Translations under genes and position numbers: made by a program
Notes under the pieces: generated by a model
The model's database searches: none
The model's input: only the letters and a program-made list of their open reading frames with translations
Told to the model about the DNA's origin: nothing
Shown: in pieces, positions 1-10,003 of the stretch
Layout: every line of letters begins with the position of its first letter
Position numbering within the stretch: the stretch's first letter is position 1
NCBI GenBank assembly: GCA_009741485.1
Contig: CM019217.1
Location: 49,279,153 to 49,343,152 of the forward strand
Origin: Malurus cyaneus samueli
Taxonomy: Eukaryota; Chordata; Aves; Passeriformes; Maluridae
Direction of reading: 5' to 3'
DNA length: 64,000 nucleotides

Positions 1-1107
1 GGCAGCTAAGCTAAAATAGGTTGGCTTGATGCTGGCACACAACTACATGTAGTCAGTCTTCTTATGTAAAGAAGTCATCATCCTTTCCATATGTCCATCT
101 GAAGTGTGTCACAAACATTATGCATAAAAATTGCATTTTTCAATCTACTGGAGGCCTAGGTCATACTGGTAATCTTAATTTCACCAAAGAGCAAATGGAA
201 ATTTAAGAGCAGAAGGAGGACTAATGTTTTGTCAGTTTTCAGGCCTTGAATGCAAGCAGTGAGATCAAACATCACTGAATGGGGCAACTGGACTAGACAG
301 GATCCATCCTCCGTGTATGGTGACCCTGCACAGCTGTCCCAGACAGCGATCTTTGGGGACCACTGCACTGGCCCCTGCCTTTCCTAGTTTTGCAGGAAGG
401 AGTGACTTTTACAAGATGGGGATGATGCTGAGGCAGTCTCACCACAGAGATGAAGCACAGGCAGGATTATTAACTGATGATTTTTTTTTCCTGTTGTGAC
501 CCAGCACATCTTCAAAAACATAAACTAGAATAGCAGCAGCCAGGGAAACATGCAGCTCCCCCAGCCAGGCAGAGGAGAAAGCTCATTTGCTCACTCTTTC
601 TTTCTCATTCTTTCTGCCCCTTTCCCTTGTATTTCCTTCAACTCTTTCCTAGAGGAAGGCAGATGTGGCAGATGCTGTGGCTCCTGCCAGCAGAGCCCAG
701 CTCTGTGTTTTGTGTCCTGGGAAGGGGATGGGGCTGCAGTTGCACAGAGACCTGAGCTCCTGGAGGCTGGAGCTCCTGCAAGGAAGGGAGGTGCTTGATG
801 TGTGCAGTGGTGCCCCAGCAAATGTGTGGGCTGCTGCTCTTCTGCTTGTGCCAGTGGATTCCATGGGGAAATGGTGGCAGATGTTAAACCTTTGACATCC
901 CCAGCATGGCAGGGTCAGGAAGATGATGCAGATTGCACGGATAGCAGTGAATATGTAGGTTACTTGTGCCCTAAAATGCTGGTGCTGAGAAAATCTAGGG
1001 GGACTTCTAAGGGCAGAGATGTGCTTGATCCATCACTGGTGTGTCCTAAACTTTCTCAGCCACAGTTAGGGTTCTGGAAAAGAGGTTAAAGTAAGCCAGG
1101 TATTAGC
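1..1107. other. No gene seen: unique sequence
   Basis: Mixed-composition sequence with short overlapping open frames on both strands, none longer than about 95 codons and none with recognisable protein features. I see no repeat family, tandem array or CpG cluster here. Around 540-900 it is richer in G and C with several CTCCTG/CTGCAG words, which is ordinary for bird non-coding DNA. Confidence 0.7.
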
Positions 1108-1132
1108 TTTTTTTTTTTTTTTTTTTTTTTTT
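1108..1132 (+). repeat. Poly-T tract (25 T)
   Basis: An uninterrupted run of 25 T followed by five C. No retrocopy-like body with a polyadenylation signal is recognisable next to it, so I treat it as a simple mononucleotide repeat. Confidence 0.95.
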
Positions 1133-3760
1133 CCCCCTAATTATCTTGGACAGCTGAGTTGGTTTTGTTAGGAATGTGAAAGCACACTGAGCTCAAGGCA
1201 GGCACTGAGCTGGAGGCAGATGCCTTGCCTGAAAGGTTTCAGCCTGCAGGATTAAAGGTCTGAGTAAAGCTGCCAAAGATGGGACCTTGTAATAGGCACT
1301 TTAGGTGATGTGAACTGCAGATGTTGCCACCAGCTTTGCTAGGATTAAAGGAGGGAGTGAGAAGGCATTAATTCTGCAGCACTGTGTGGGGAGACTCAGT
1401 CTGGTCGAAGCTTTCTGGATGGCCATCCCCTTAGCATAAAATACCACTTGTATGATGGTGAGGAAAACTGGGCAAAGGAAAGTGGACGGCTGTGGCAGCC
1501 CCAGCCAAAATGCTTCCCAGAGCTCCCAAATTGTGCCCTGGGGAGCAGGCAGAAAGAGATGCTTTCCTGGCACATGCACCGTGAGGGCTACAGTTTCTGT
1601 CTCTGTCTCCTCTGAAAAGAGCCAGCAACCCAGTTTGTCACCTTCCTGCCCTGGTGTGCTGTGCACAGAGGCAGGTTATATCCAGGGGGGTTGTTAACAG
1701 GAATGTGCTGGGAGTGATGGTGATGCTCTGGCAGTGCCATTCCGGGGGTGCCGTGGCCCCCTCCCCGCTCCCCACCGCGTTTTGGTCCACGGCGCTCCAC
1801 GCTGCTGTTCTGACACTTCGCCGCTCCCACCGCGGCTGCTGCCTTTCTCTTCTGCTTTATGCTAAAACAAGGGAGGTGTTTAAATATTTATCATCGCTAG
1901 AAACTCCAGAAGCCAACGTTCATTTGTGGAAATGACTGGGATTTTTTTTCTCCAATTGTCAGTAATAATTCATTAATTATTATTTTAAAGTTGTTGTTCT
2001 CCCTGCAGTGTGTCACCTTCCCACCGATTTGGCAGCAATTGCACAAATGTGGGATGTACAGCACTGTGGTTCTTCCTCCTGTGGGCTGTTGCTGCTCCTT
2101 CAAATAGCTTCCTCTTAAACAAAGTGGGCATTGGAGTTTCCACTGCTGTTCAACTAAAAGGAGATTTTTTTCCTTGCTCTTCCTCCACCTAATTTTTTTG
2201 GGGGGGCAAGTGCCTTCTGCTGCCATTACCACACCTGTGGAATTGTGATCTGCTCCCAACTCTGCAGATTCAGCACCTGGCGATGCTGCATTTGGCTGTT
2301 GCTGCTGGACGAGCATTTCTGCTTGCTGCACTGGGTGCACTGAGTCTGCCAAGCCCCAGTGCTCTGTCAGGCTCTAAGCACTGAAGTAGCACAGCCTGGA
2401 ATACAGAGCCATCCAAAAGCAATCTTGTTGGGCCGTGGCAGGCTGGCATTTTTCTAAATGCAGAGTGTTGCTTGCTCTCCCCTCCTTCTGCCTGCAAATG
2501 AGTAAGGAGGTGGCTGGGGAGTGGCAAACTTCATCTGCAGGAAAACGGGAATGGGAAACTTGCACTGGCAAATGTCTTCTATTTGGTTCTTATAGCCCAG
2601 AACATGACGTTTGTCTTCTGAATTCCCTTTTTGGGATGCCTTTCCCTCAAACACTTTTACCACTTGTATGTTTGCCACTTTTGCAGGAGAGGAGTGTCTC
2701 AGGGAACAAAGCCAGTCCTCACCTGAGCCTACCAGGGACATGCCTGTGCCTAATGCCACCACTGCTATATTCCCGTATCAGGGCTGAGCTGGGTACCAGA
2801 GCTGCCAATTGCCGTGGAAAACGGTAGCAGGCTGCCCAAGGCGATGTCCTAACTGGGCTGCCCAAAACCTCTTCTGGGCACAGGGAGGAGGCAGGGAAGG
2901 AGCCGCTGGGGTTGGTAATCTTGCTTTGCCTGAGGTAACCCCTGGAGCTGAGCGTCCCTGGTGCAGCCCATGGGGCTGAAAGGAGGAGCTGCCCCTCTGG
3001 CCTGAAACGTGCCAAGGAGGATTGCCTTACAGGGAGGTGGCCTTACAGGGCCACCAAACGCAGCTGGCCGGCACCTGGCTTGCATGGGAAGGGCAGCAGC
3101 TGCTGTGCCGGGCTGTCCTGGTCCGTACAGATGGTGCTCCTCTGCTGCTGGAGCTTGGAGCCAGGGACACCCCAAGGCAGAGAAGCAGGGGCACAATTGT
3201 GGGCCCAGGGTGCTGCACATGACTGCAGGTACGCCAGGTACGTGTCACAGCCAGCCCGAGCACACCGGGCACAGCCCGAATACCCATCAGTGTCACCGTG
3301 TTCCAGAGCATTGGCATTTGCTTGTCGCCTGTGTGGACACCTGAGTGCTAACAGGCACAGCTGGGCTGGAAATTAGGTTTGTTAGTCTAACTTGACTTAA
3401 AAGATACACTGTGCAATTTGGCTCTGTTCCCACTCCTTCTTTTTCTGTTCCCTCTTTCCCCTTCCCTTCCTGCCTTTGCCCCTGAACGGCTCTGTAAGCC
3501 CCATTTCCTTACGGGGAGAAAAAGAGGCCAAACAGACCTTGATTCGTGCAGCTGAGCAATTCCATCAGGTCTGGCCTCGCTCTCCCTGGAAACCCATACA
3601 CCAAGATTGCAGCAACGCCAAAAGCCCCTTCCTGGGGTATTTCAGCTGGCACCTCCAGCTGGCAGCTGGAGCAGCTGCGAGAGAATGCCAGTGAGGCAGC
3701 ACCTGCACTCATTATTTTGGGGGGAAGCTGGGATATGTAAAGTTTTGCCAGCTTTCCATT
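1133..3760. other. No gene seen: unique sequence with one conserved-looking AT block
   Basis: Mostly unique DNA. Positions 1868-2000 form an AT-rich block with several ATTA/TAAT words (TAATAATTCATTAATTATTA), which resembles homeodomain-rich conserved non-coding DNA. A G-run of seven lies near 2200. At about 3023-3050 the decamer CCTTACAGGG occurs twice, 17 bp apart. A 151-codon open frame on the minus strand (1897-2352) uses a non-ATG start and has no recognisable domain, so I do not call it. Confidence 0.6.
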
Positions 3761-3779
3761 GGATGGAGTTTTGCCTTTG

Positions 3780-4110
3780 CCACAGCAGCGGCTCTTGGGA
3801 GCTGCCTTCTGGGAGGCAGGAAGAGCTGCGGGAGCGGGGCTGAGCTGCCAGGCTCAGCGGGATTCGCCGTCTGGATAATACACGGCCAGGGCTCAGCCTG
3901 AATGGCCGGCTCGCGTTGTGTGGTCACGGCAGTAATTTGCCGAGAAGGGCTGAGATGAATTGCTCTGGCTCCCGAGAGGCCCCGGAGCAGGGGGAGCCCA
4001 GCCCCAGCCCCGGCGGGTGCTGCCCTGGGAAGAGCTGCTCCCGGGAGGCTTTTAATGGAGAGCCCGGGGTCGGGTCAGCATCGCCAGCAGTCAGCAGACA
4101 CGGAATGCTT
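3780..4110. promoter_or_regulatory. CpG-dense patch (weak CpG-island-like)
   Basis: I count about 21 CpG dinucleotides in roughly 310 bases, in sequence with clearly more G and C than its surroundings, whereas CpG is rare in most of the window. This meets the spirit of a small CpG island but is short. It lies just upstream of the tandem duplication whose unit carries a TATTTAAAA box. No start site, exon or splice pair could be tied to it. It may be a promoter of an untranslated RNA, an unmethylated regulatory element, or simply a GC-rich patch. Confidence 0.4.
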
Positions 4111-4203
4111 TTCCTGGTGAGGGTGCTTTAGCAGAGAAGGAGTGCTGAAACACTGCTTTAAACATGCACCCCCACAATTAAATGTGCCACAGCTCCGGAG
4201 GGG

Positions 4204-4343
4204 CAGCCAGGTATTTAAAACCCCCCGAGCGCAGCCCCTACCAAATGCATGCTTTAGATGCTGTGCTGGGAAATGTGCTGTCAGTCAATCCCACACCCCT
4301 CCAGTGGCAGCGCTGCAAGGAGAGGAAACAGGAGAGGAAAAAG
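4204..4343 (+). repeat. Tandem duplication, copy 1 (~140 bp)
   Basis: This block begins CAGCCAGGTATTTAAAA and ends with GAGAGGAAAAAG immediately before the unresolved base at 4344. It is repeated almost exactly in the next 128 bases, with about three substitutions in the first 40 bases. Copy 1 has an extra 12 bases (a second GGAGAGGAAA) near its 3' end. A TATA-like TATTTAAAA sits at 4212-4220. The high identity means either a very recent duplication or an assembly artefact. Confidence 0.95.
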
Positions 4344-4344
4344 N
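4344..4344. other. Unresolved base (N) at duplication junction
   Basis: The only ambiguous base in the window. It lies exactly between the two near-identical copies of the tandem block. That is the typical place for a scaffold join or for two haplotypes placed end to end. Confidence 0.98.
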
Positions 4345-4472
4345 CAGCCAGGTATTTAAAACGCCCCGAGTGCAGCCCTTACCAAATGCATGCTTTAGAT
4401 GCTGTGCTGGGAAATGTGCTGTCAGTCAATCCCACACCCCTCCAGTGGCAGCGCTGCAAGGAGAGGAAAAAG
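4345..4472 (+). repeat. Tandem duplication, copy 2 (~128 bp)
   Basis: Second copy of the block at 4204, again starting CAGCCAGGTATTTAAAA (TATTTAAAA at 4353-4361) and ending GAGAGGAAAAAG. It lacks the 12-bp insertion of copy 1 and runs on into unique sequence (CCCGGCAGG). The point differences from copy 1 are of the size expected between two alleles. Confidence 0.95.
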
Positions 4473-4479
4473 CCCGGCA

Positions 4480-6865
4480 GGCGCTGTCGGGGTGTGTACA
4501 GATGAAGCAAACATGCGGGGCTGGGTGCATGGCCGGGACCCTGTGGGTGCACCTGAGCTCCTGACCCTGCCTGCGACCCCAGCTGTGCTCTCCTGCCCTG
4601 CTGCATCAGAGCATCTGCCTCTCCCTGGCCCCTCAGCGATGAAGTTGCTCCTCATAGTCCTTCCCAGTGTCTGAGGAGTCTGGTGGTGTAAGGCATATGG
4701 CCACATTTCCAGGAAATGCCCTGCAGGGCCACGCTGCTCCAGCCGTGGGACTGGCACAGGAGAGAGGCAGTGTGACACAATGCCTGCGCTGACCCCAGTG
4801 CTCTGCACTGTCTGGTGTGCTCTGGGCTCTCTGTTTCAAGTTTGGGGGACATTTTTGCTTCATTTGTGCTCTAAAGGACACCTGTCACAAACAGCTTTCA
4901 AGACCATTTTTTACTCTGGCTCTTCCTTGGCCCACAGAGGTGTGGGCAATGCCTGGGTGGAGCAGCAGAGGAGGAAATTCTGGGAGCTGCAATGGTGTTC
5001 AAGTGGTGCGGTGTGGGCTCCCTGGAACAGGGTGGAAAAAAGGACCTCAGTGTCCACCAGGCAGCGGCAGCAATTCCTCAGGACATGCAAGGAAAGCCCA
5101 AAGCTGTGCCAAATTAAATGCGTGGTGGATGCCTCCTATGCTGCTGCTTCCTCTGCAGCAAGGGCTTGACTTCCAGCTTCGTGGCCAGGTATTGACCCAA
5201 ACAGGTATTGCTGTCTTTGTACAGGCCACTGTCACAGACCAGCCTGGCTCTCCTGGTCCCTTCCCCAATCCTTGGGCACTGGCTGCTGTGGTCGCCAGCC
5301 AAGCTGCGGGTGACAGTGTGCCTGTGCCACCCCCGTGCAGGGGACAGTGCCACAAACCACTCCCAGTGTCACACTGTCAACCTGTGTGGAGAGAGAGCAC
5401 GAGGGACCTGGTGTGCTTGCACGGGTGAGATTTCCCTTACAGCCGCCAGCTGCTTTCTGCTGAGGCGATTTAACCGTGTCTCCCGTAACAACGCGGCTGT
5501 GTAACGCCCACCTTCGAAAAGGTCAGGCTCACTGCAAAAGGGATTTTTTAATTTGGGTGCTGATGGTATTGCAGGATGGACCTGCAGTCTGGGTTTGTTT
5601 CTGGTTCTGCCTTTATGCACGAGTGTCTCCAAATCAGCTGCGTTTCTGCTGCTGGCAGCAACTAGGGTAGGAGTAATTTGCTGGGCCGGGGTGTCACTCA
5701 GCCATGAGCGGCGTGTGACAGTCGTGATCGAAAGGGACATTTATTTGCCTTTAGGATGGAGGGGACATGGCACTTCTTGTCAAATCCCATCTTTGCAAGT
5801 GTGGGCTGTGAGGCAATAAGGCAGAGGTCGTGGCAAAAGGTCAGACAAAGCAGCGCTCCGCCTCGGCGGGCGTTTGTCCGGGTGCCGCAATGGTGGGGAC
5901 ACGGCACGGGATAGTGGCAAGTGTGAGGAGCAGCTGGGCCACCTTGTGCAGGCTGCTCCCCCTAACAGCTCAAGTGGTTTTTCACAGGCTGTTTTGACAC
6001 GTGCACACATGATTTTACACGTTGGTGATATTTTACACCACGAGAGTCATTCAGAAGACCAAGGGATACTTCAGGTGTCCCTCACTGGCTTGATGGAGCC
6101 CCACACGGATTTTTGCTGCTTTGGAGGCCCCTTTGAGAACTCGAGGTTCTCTGATGAATAGGTGTGAGTGTGGATTTTTAAAACGGATTAAAGAAACCCT
6201 TCTGTTTAAATAGGGACTCGGGTCTGAGGTTGAGCTCTGGTGGTCAGCACAGACTAAGGCAATGCAAACTGGAAGTGACCATCAGCTGTGGGCCGTAAGG
6301 GACTCCTATGACCTACCCTGCTGCCATGAACATAAAGACAGGAGACTAAATGGATCAGGAAATCAAAGGTGAGGGATTTCCACACCCAGGGAGGGGAATT
6401 TTTCTGAGCTACAGCCTGACACCTGCCCCATCCGGGGCATCAGGATTAGGTTCTGGGTCTCATTCACACCACACCTTCTGCTGGCAACACTGGCCACTCC
6501 ACAAAGCTGTGGCATGCGTGCAAGCCTTCCCCTGCCCTTTCCTTCTCCAGCCCTGCCCGTGCTGCTGAAAGCTGCTCTTTTTCAGCATTCATGGAAAAAC
6601 CAAACCTGCAGTTTGCAAAGACCTGCTCTGCTCCTCTTTTCCCATCAGTAAATGCACATAACCAGCACTTCGCACCATTACACCTCCTCAGAGATGCAGA
6701 AAACACATAGGTTGTTTGTTTTCACATATACCTACCTAATTGATGGGTTGAGAAAGGGGAGGCGGGAAGGGAACTTCAGCCCTATTAAACTGTTGGGAAT
6801 TGCGTTCCTTAGATTAGAAATGTTTGTATTATAAATATTGTGAGGAGCTGAGGCGGCGAGCGAGT
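4480..6865. other. No gene seen: GC-richer unique sequence
   Basis: Contains many overlapping open frames on both strands (up to about 200 codons at 4817-5428, +), which is expected where GC is high and stops are rare. Their translations are Trp/Cys/Gly/Ser-rich without domains. Positions 5465-5590 retain several CpGs beside AT-rich words and look conserved. At 5995-6050 the octamer TTTTACAC occurs twice about 19 bp apart. No transposable element is recognisable. Confidence 0.6.
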
Positions 6866-6869
6866 CTGC

Positions 6870-6945
6870 TCTCGGCATCTGGGATAAAACCACTGGCCAT
6901 GGTGGAGCCCTTTATAAACATTTGTGTTTTCCCAGATGCCAGGGA
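6870..6945 (+). other. Hairpin with a ~22-bp imperfect stem (pre-miRNA-like)
   Basis: GGCATCTGGGA (from 6874) is exactly complementary to TCCCAGATGCC (to 6940). The pairing continues inward through AAA/TTT and CAC/GTG with small bulges, and outward by about four further pairs (TCTC/GGGA) past a bulged A. The loop contains CCATGGTGG and a TTTATAAA word. Size (~75 nt) and stem length are at the lower end of vertebrate pre-miRNA hairpins. I do not recognise a known miRNA. It could be a chance inverted repeat or a structured part of a longer transcript. Confidence 0.4.
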
Positions 6946-6949
6946 TAGT

Positions 6950-8500
6950 TAATCCAAGCTAAACACCTGGAATTTAGTTCTGTGGACATCAAAAGTGTTG
7001 CTTCTGTGCCAGAGTGGGACCTTAGGCAGCAGAGCCAAGATGTGCACACATCCCTGCCTGGTTCTGTCTTGCGGAGGAGGTGTTGGAAAGCTCCTCCCTG
7101 GGTGTAAATACCTACAATCTTTGCAGGTGGATTTTTAAATCTAGAATTGAGCTTTGCTGCTCTGATCTATTTATATGCAGCATGTGGGGCGGAAGTATAT
7201 TCAGGTGAAATTTTTCAGGGACTGGAGAGATTTGTGGCTTATTTATGGCTGAGCATAAGAAAAGAAAACAAACAAAACAATAATCTCCAAAAGACACCCT
7301 GAATTTTTTTTGTTTGGTTTTTTTTTTTTTTTTTCACTTTATGTCTGTCCACACTAATGCTTAACCAGAAGCTGAAGCAGACCCAGAAAAGTGTCTGAAA
7401 AGCCATGTTCATATTTCTCAGGCAACACTGATGGGTTTCTGTTTCTGGGAGCAGGGCTGCATCCCGCAGGGCCATGACACCTGTGGAGAAAAGCACAGTT
7501 ATTACGTAAAACAGAACGAAACCGATGCCATTCCATCTTCCTCTCATTTCGAGGGGCTGCTGTGAGATTCGAATGTGTAAAACCTCCTTTTGGAAGCCTT
7601 TTCCTTTTATCCTGATGGACAGGCCTGACACAGTGTGAGCACTCCTAGGTTAGAGATTTCTCCCTGTGCTTCTCCCCAGACCCACATCCTTAATGGGGGC
7701 GTCTGCCCTGCCCCCCGCCTCCTCCAGCTCAGGCCAGACAAGCAGTCGAGGGCACTTTGGAGAGTTGTCAGGTGGATTGGGCCGTGCTAAGTGAAGTGTG
7801 CGAGGAGGAGAGAGGGGGAAAGAAAAATACCAGGGCTGTGCGCCAGTTCTTCAACCTCTGGTAGGGTGACAACCTGGCGAGGGCAGCGGAGCTAAACACG
7901 ACTAAAATGGATCCTCTGGGGTGGTGACTCTCCACTTGTCATCTCCAGCACAGGGCTGAACTCAGCCTGGCCGCCTATAAAAGCTGGGGGAGCAGATGCA
8001 TGGGTTGGTGATTACTTTTCCCCTAATAAAAAGGGAAAAAAACAACAAGGGAGAGCGAGAGGTCCTTTGGCAAGTTATTGCTTTTATAGCCGCACCTCTG
8101 TGCACTGAGCTGAGACAGCTTCCTCTGTGCATTCAACTGAAAACAAAGAGTGAGAAGGAGAATGAAAGAGCAGGACGCAGCCTTCCCTCAGCCGGCTCCC
8201 AGCCCTGATTCTCCCTGCCTGCCTGCTTGGGGGGGCCACGCTGTCCTGGGTGTGGGGGCTGCAGGGATCACCCCAACCTGGGCACTCCTGCCCACCTTCA
8301 GCAGCGCCACCAGAGTGAGGGCAAACACAATAATGCAATAACTAAAAAAGGCTGCCCCCACCATCAGAAAAACCCAATAAACCCCCCCCAAAACCTGCTC
8401 AGGATCACTCAGGCAGTAATTCCACCGTGCACAAACCAGTCTAAAATGGAGAGCATTGCAGAGCCACGGTCTGGTGTCGCTTAGGTAAAATGGGTGCATT
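6950..8500. other. No gene seen; T-tract and possible TATA promoter inside
   Basis: Includes a T-rich run at 7304-7334 and an isolated consensus TATA box at 7976 (separate entry). A 103-codon minus-strand open frame at 8188-8499 starts with ATG and encodes one long hydrophobic stretch around residues 38-68. It overlaps runs of C and A that bias the translation, so I leave it as a finding rather than a gene. Confidence 0.55.
7976..7983 (+). promoter_or_regulatory. Consensus TATA box (TATAAAAG) in GC-rich context
   Basis: TATAAAAG preceded by GGCCGCC and followed by CTGGGGGAG is a textbook TATA element with GC-rich flanks. A start would be expected near 8005-8010. No convincing downstream coding frame or donor site was found, so any product would be non-coding. 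Chance occurrence in 64 kb is entirely possible. Confidence 0.25.
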
Positions 8501-9240
8501 ATCTGCAGTAATACAGCGATCTCGCTCTTTCACCTCCACGGCTCTGCCGGCATGGAGGCGATTGCACACACAATGTGCCATCCCTCATTCCCTCCACTTT
8601 TAATTCCTCCCCCCTCCTCCCGTGAATCTGTGCAATTTTCCGTTAATAAAAAAATAAGAAAGAAACTAAAGCTCTTCCTCAGAAATCTAGACATTAGCAT
8701 ACTCGCCCTAATACTTTAATCCCCATCATTGTTTATAATCGGGCTACACACAAGGTTACGCACAGCGCTGACTGATTTATGAATATATATATGTATATAT
8801 ATTTTGTTTTAATTGAAACGGCAACATTTAGGTTCCACCTTAACAGTGCACCTTAAAAGATTATCTCGGTTATTTCACAGGCACCGAGCCGGCACTAATA
8901 GTCCAAGGCAGATATTGAAAAGCAGCACAGGGCCAGGCAGATCTATTAGAAATTCCCATCCACGCGCCTCATACATATTGATTTCTGACACCAAGCAGCA
9001 GTGAAAGCCCCCGTGGGAATAATATATTTAGCAGGGTTCGCTGCGAGGAGGTCACAGAGTGCATACAGATTAGCTACAGAGGACCAAGGCACTAGTGTTG
9101 GAGCCAAATGCTAGATTTTATATCATTTTAATCTGAACTTTTATAATCCTTTTAGTTCTTCTTTCTCTGGATGGCAGAGGAAAGGCTCCTCCGCATGTAT
9201 CATGCCTCTTTTTTCTTTTCCTTCTTTATTCCTCCTATAA
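8500..9240. promoter_or_regulatory. Candidate conserved non-coding element A
   Basis: An AT-rich block that nevertheless keeps CpGs (TTATAATCGGGC, TTACGCACAGCGC, ATCTCGG, CCACGCGCC) and has many homeodomain-like words (GTTAATAA, TTTAATCC, TTTTAATTG, TTTTAATC). Such composition, without open frames or repeat similarity, is typical of deeply conserved enhancers in vertebrate gene deserts. A TA dinucleotide run at 8783-8803 interrupts it. Conservation is inferred from composition only. Confidence 0.45.
8783..8803 (+). repeat. (TA)n microsatellite with one G
   Basis: Alternating AT/TA run broken once by ATG, inside candidate conserved element A. Confidence 0.9.
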
Positions 9241-9316
9241 ATGTGCAAATGCTGTTGTAATGGGGAGGAATGTACCCTTAGCATTAGCAGGGATAGGCAC
9301 AAACAGATTTGGGGTT

Positions 9317-9387
9317 TATGTATAGGTATGTGTGCATGTGTAAATATACATTTATATATATGTGTGTATATAGATATCTGTATGTGC
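9317..9387 (+). repeat. Mixed TG/TA microsatellite
   Basis: Interrupted tract of GTGTG, TATATA and TATGTG words with scattered substitutions. Confidence 0.8.
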
Positions 9388-9890
9388 CTGCTTGTGGATA
9401 ATAATGGTCATTTTGGATGGAGACATCTTTATTTGAAGGTTTCCTTCAATGGGGGTGGTGGGAGGGGATCTCAATAAATCTCAGGCTCCAGTTTTAATGT
9501 GCAGAAATAAAGAACCGCTCCAAGACCTTCTTTTCTTTTATTTTTATCCCAGAACTTAATTGAGCAGAAGCCACATTTACGCTGTTGAGCCTCAGAAAGC
9601 AACAGCAGCAACAACAACAAAAATACCTAAACAGTTTTAATTACCTTTCTGCCTGTGCTGAGGGGGAGGAGGCGCCTGCTGGCCGTGTAGGAGGGTGTTG
9701 TGGCTGGCTGAGGCACTGGGGTCGGGGGGCTGGAGGGGTGCCAGCATTGCGGAGGGAAAGGTTAGAGTTGACACACTTTGACACGAGAGTGAAATGCGTT
9801 CCGACAACAAAGAAACCAGGAGATTGCAGCTAAACAGACACAAAAGCTCACGGGCATCTTGCAGGAGAGAGAAACACTCTGATTCCAGGT

Positions 9891-9908
9891 TTGGGGTTTT
9901 TCTGTTGG

Positions 9909-9942
<34 letters not shown>

Positions 9943-10003
9943 TGTTTGTTTGGGTGGTTTTTTTTTTTGTTTTTTGGGTTTTTTTGGTTGTTTTTTTTTT
10001 TTT
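9891..10003 (+). repeat. T-rich low-complexity tract
   Basis: About 110 bases of mainly T with scattered G (TTTGTTTGTTTGGG and T-runs of 10 to 25). No retrocopy body is recognisable at its purine-strand 5' side. Confidence 0.9.

Noticed and set aside
2272..2292. REST/NRSF-like site (TTCAGCACC)
   Set aside because: Only the left half-site fits; the right half does not.
1897..2352. 151-codon minus-strand frame with a Gln run
   Set aside because: Needs a non-ATG start, crosses T/G runs, no recognisable protein.
4817..5428. 203-codon plus-strand open frame
   Set aside because: Overlapped by other frames on both strands, Gln/Cys/Trp/Gly-rich translation, no domain or splice context; consistent with GC-rich non-coding DNA.
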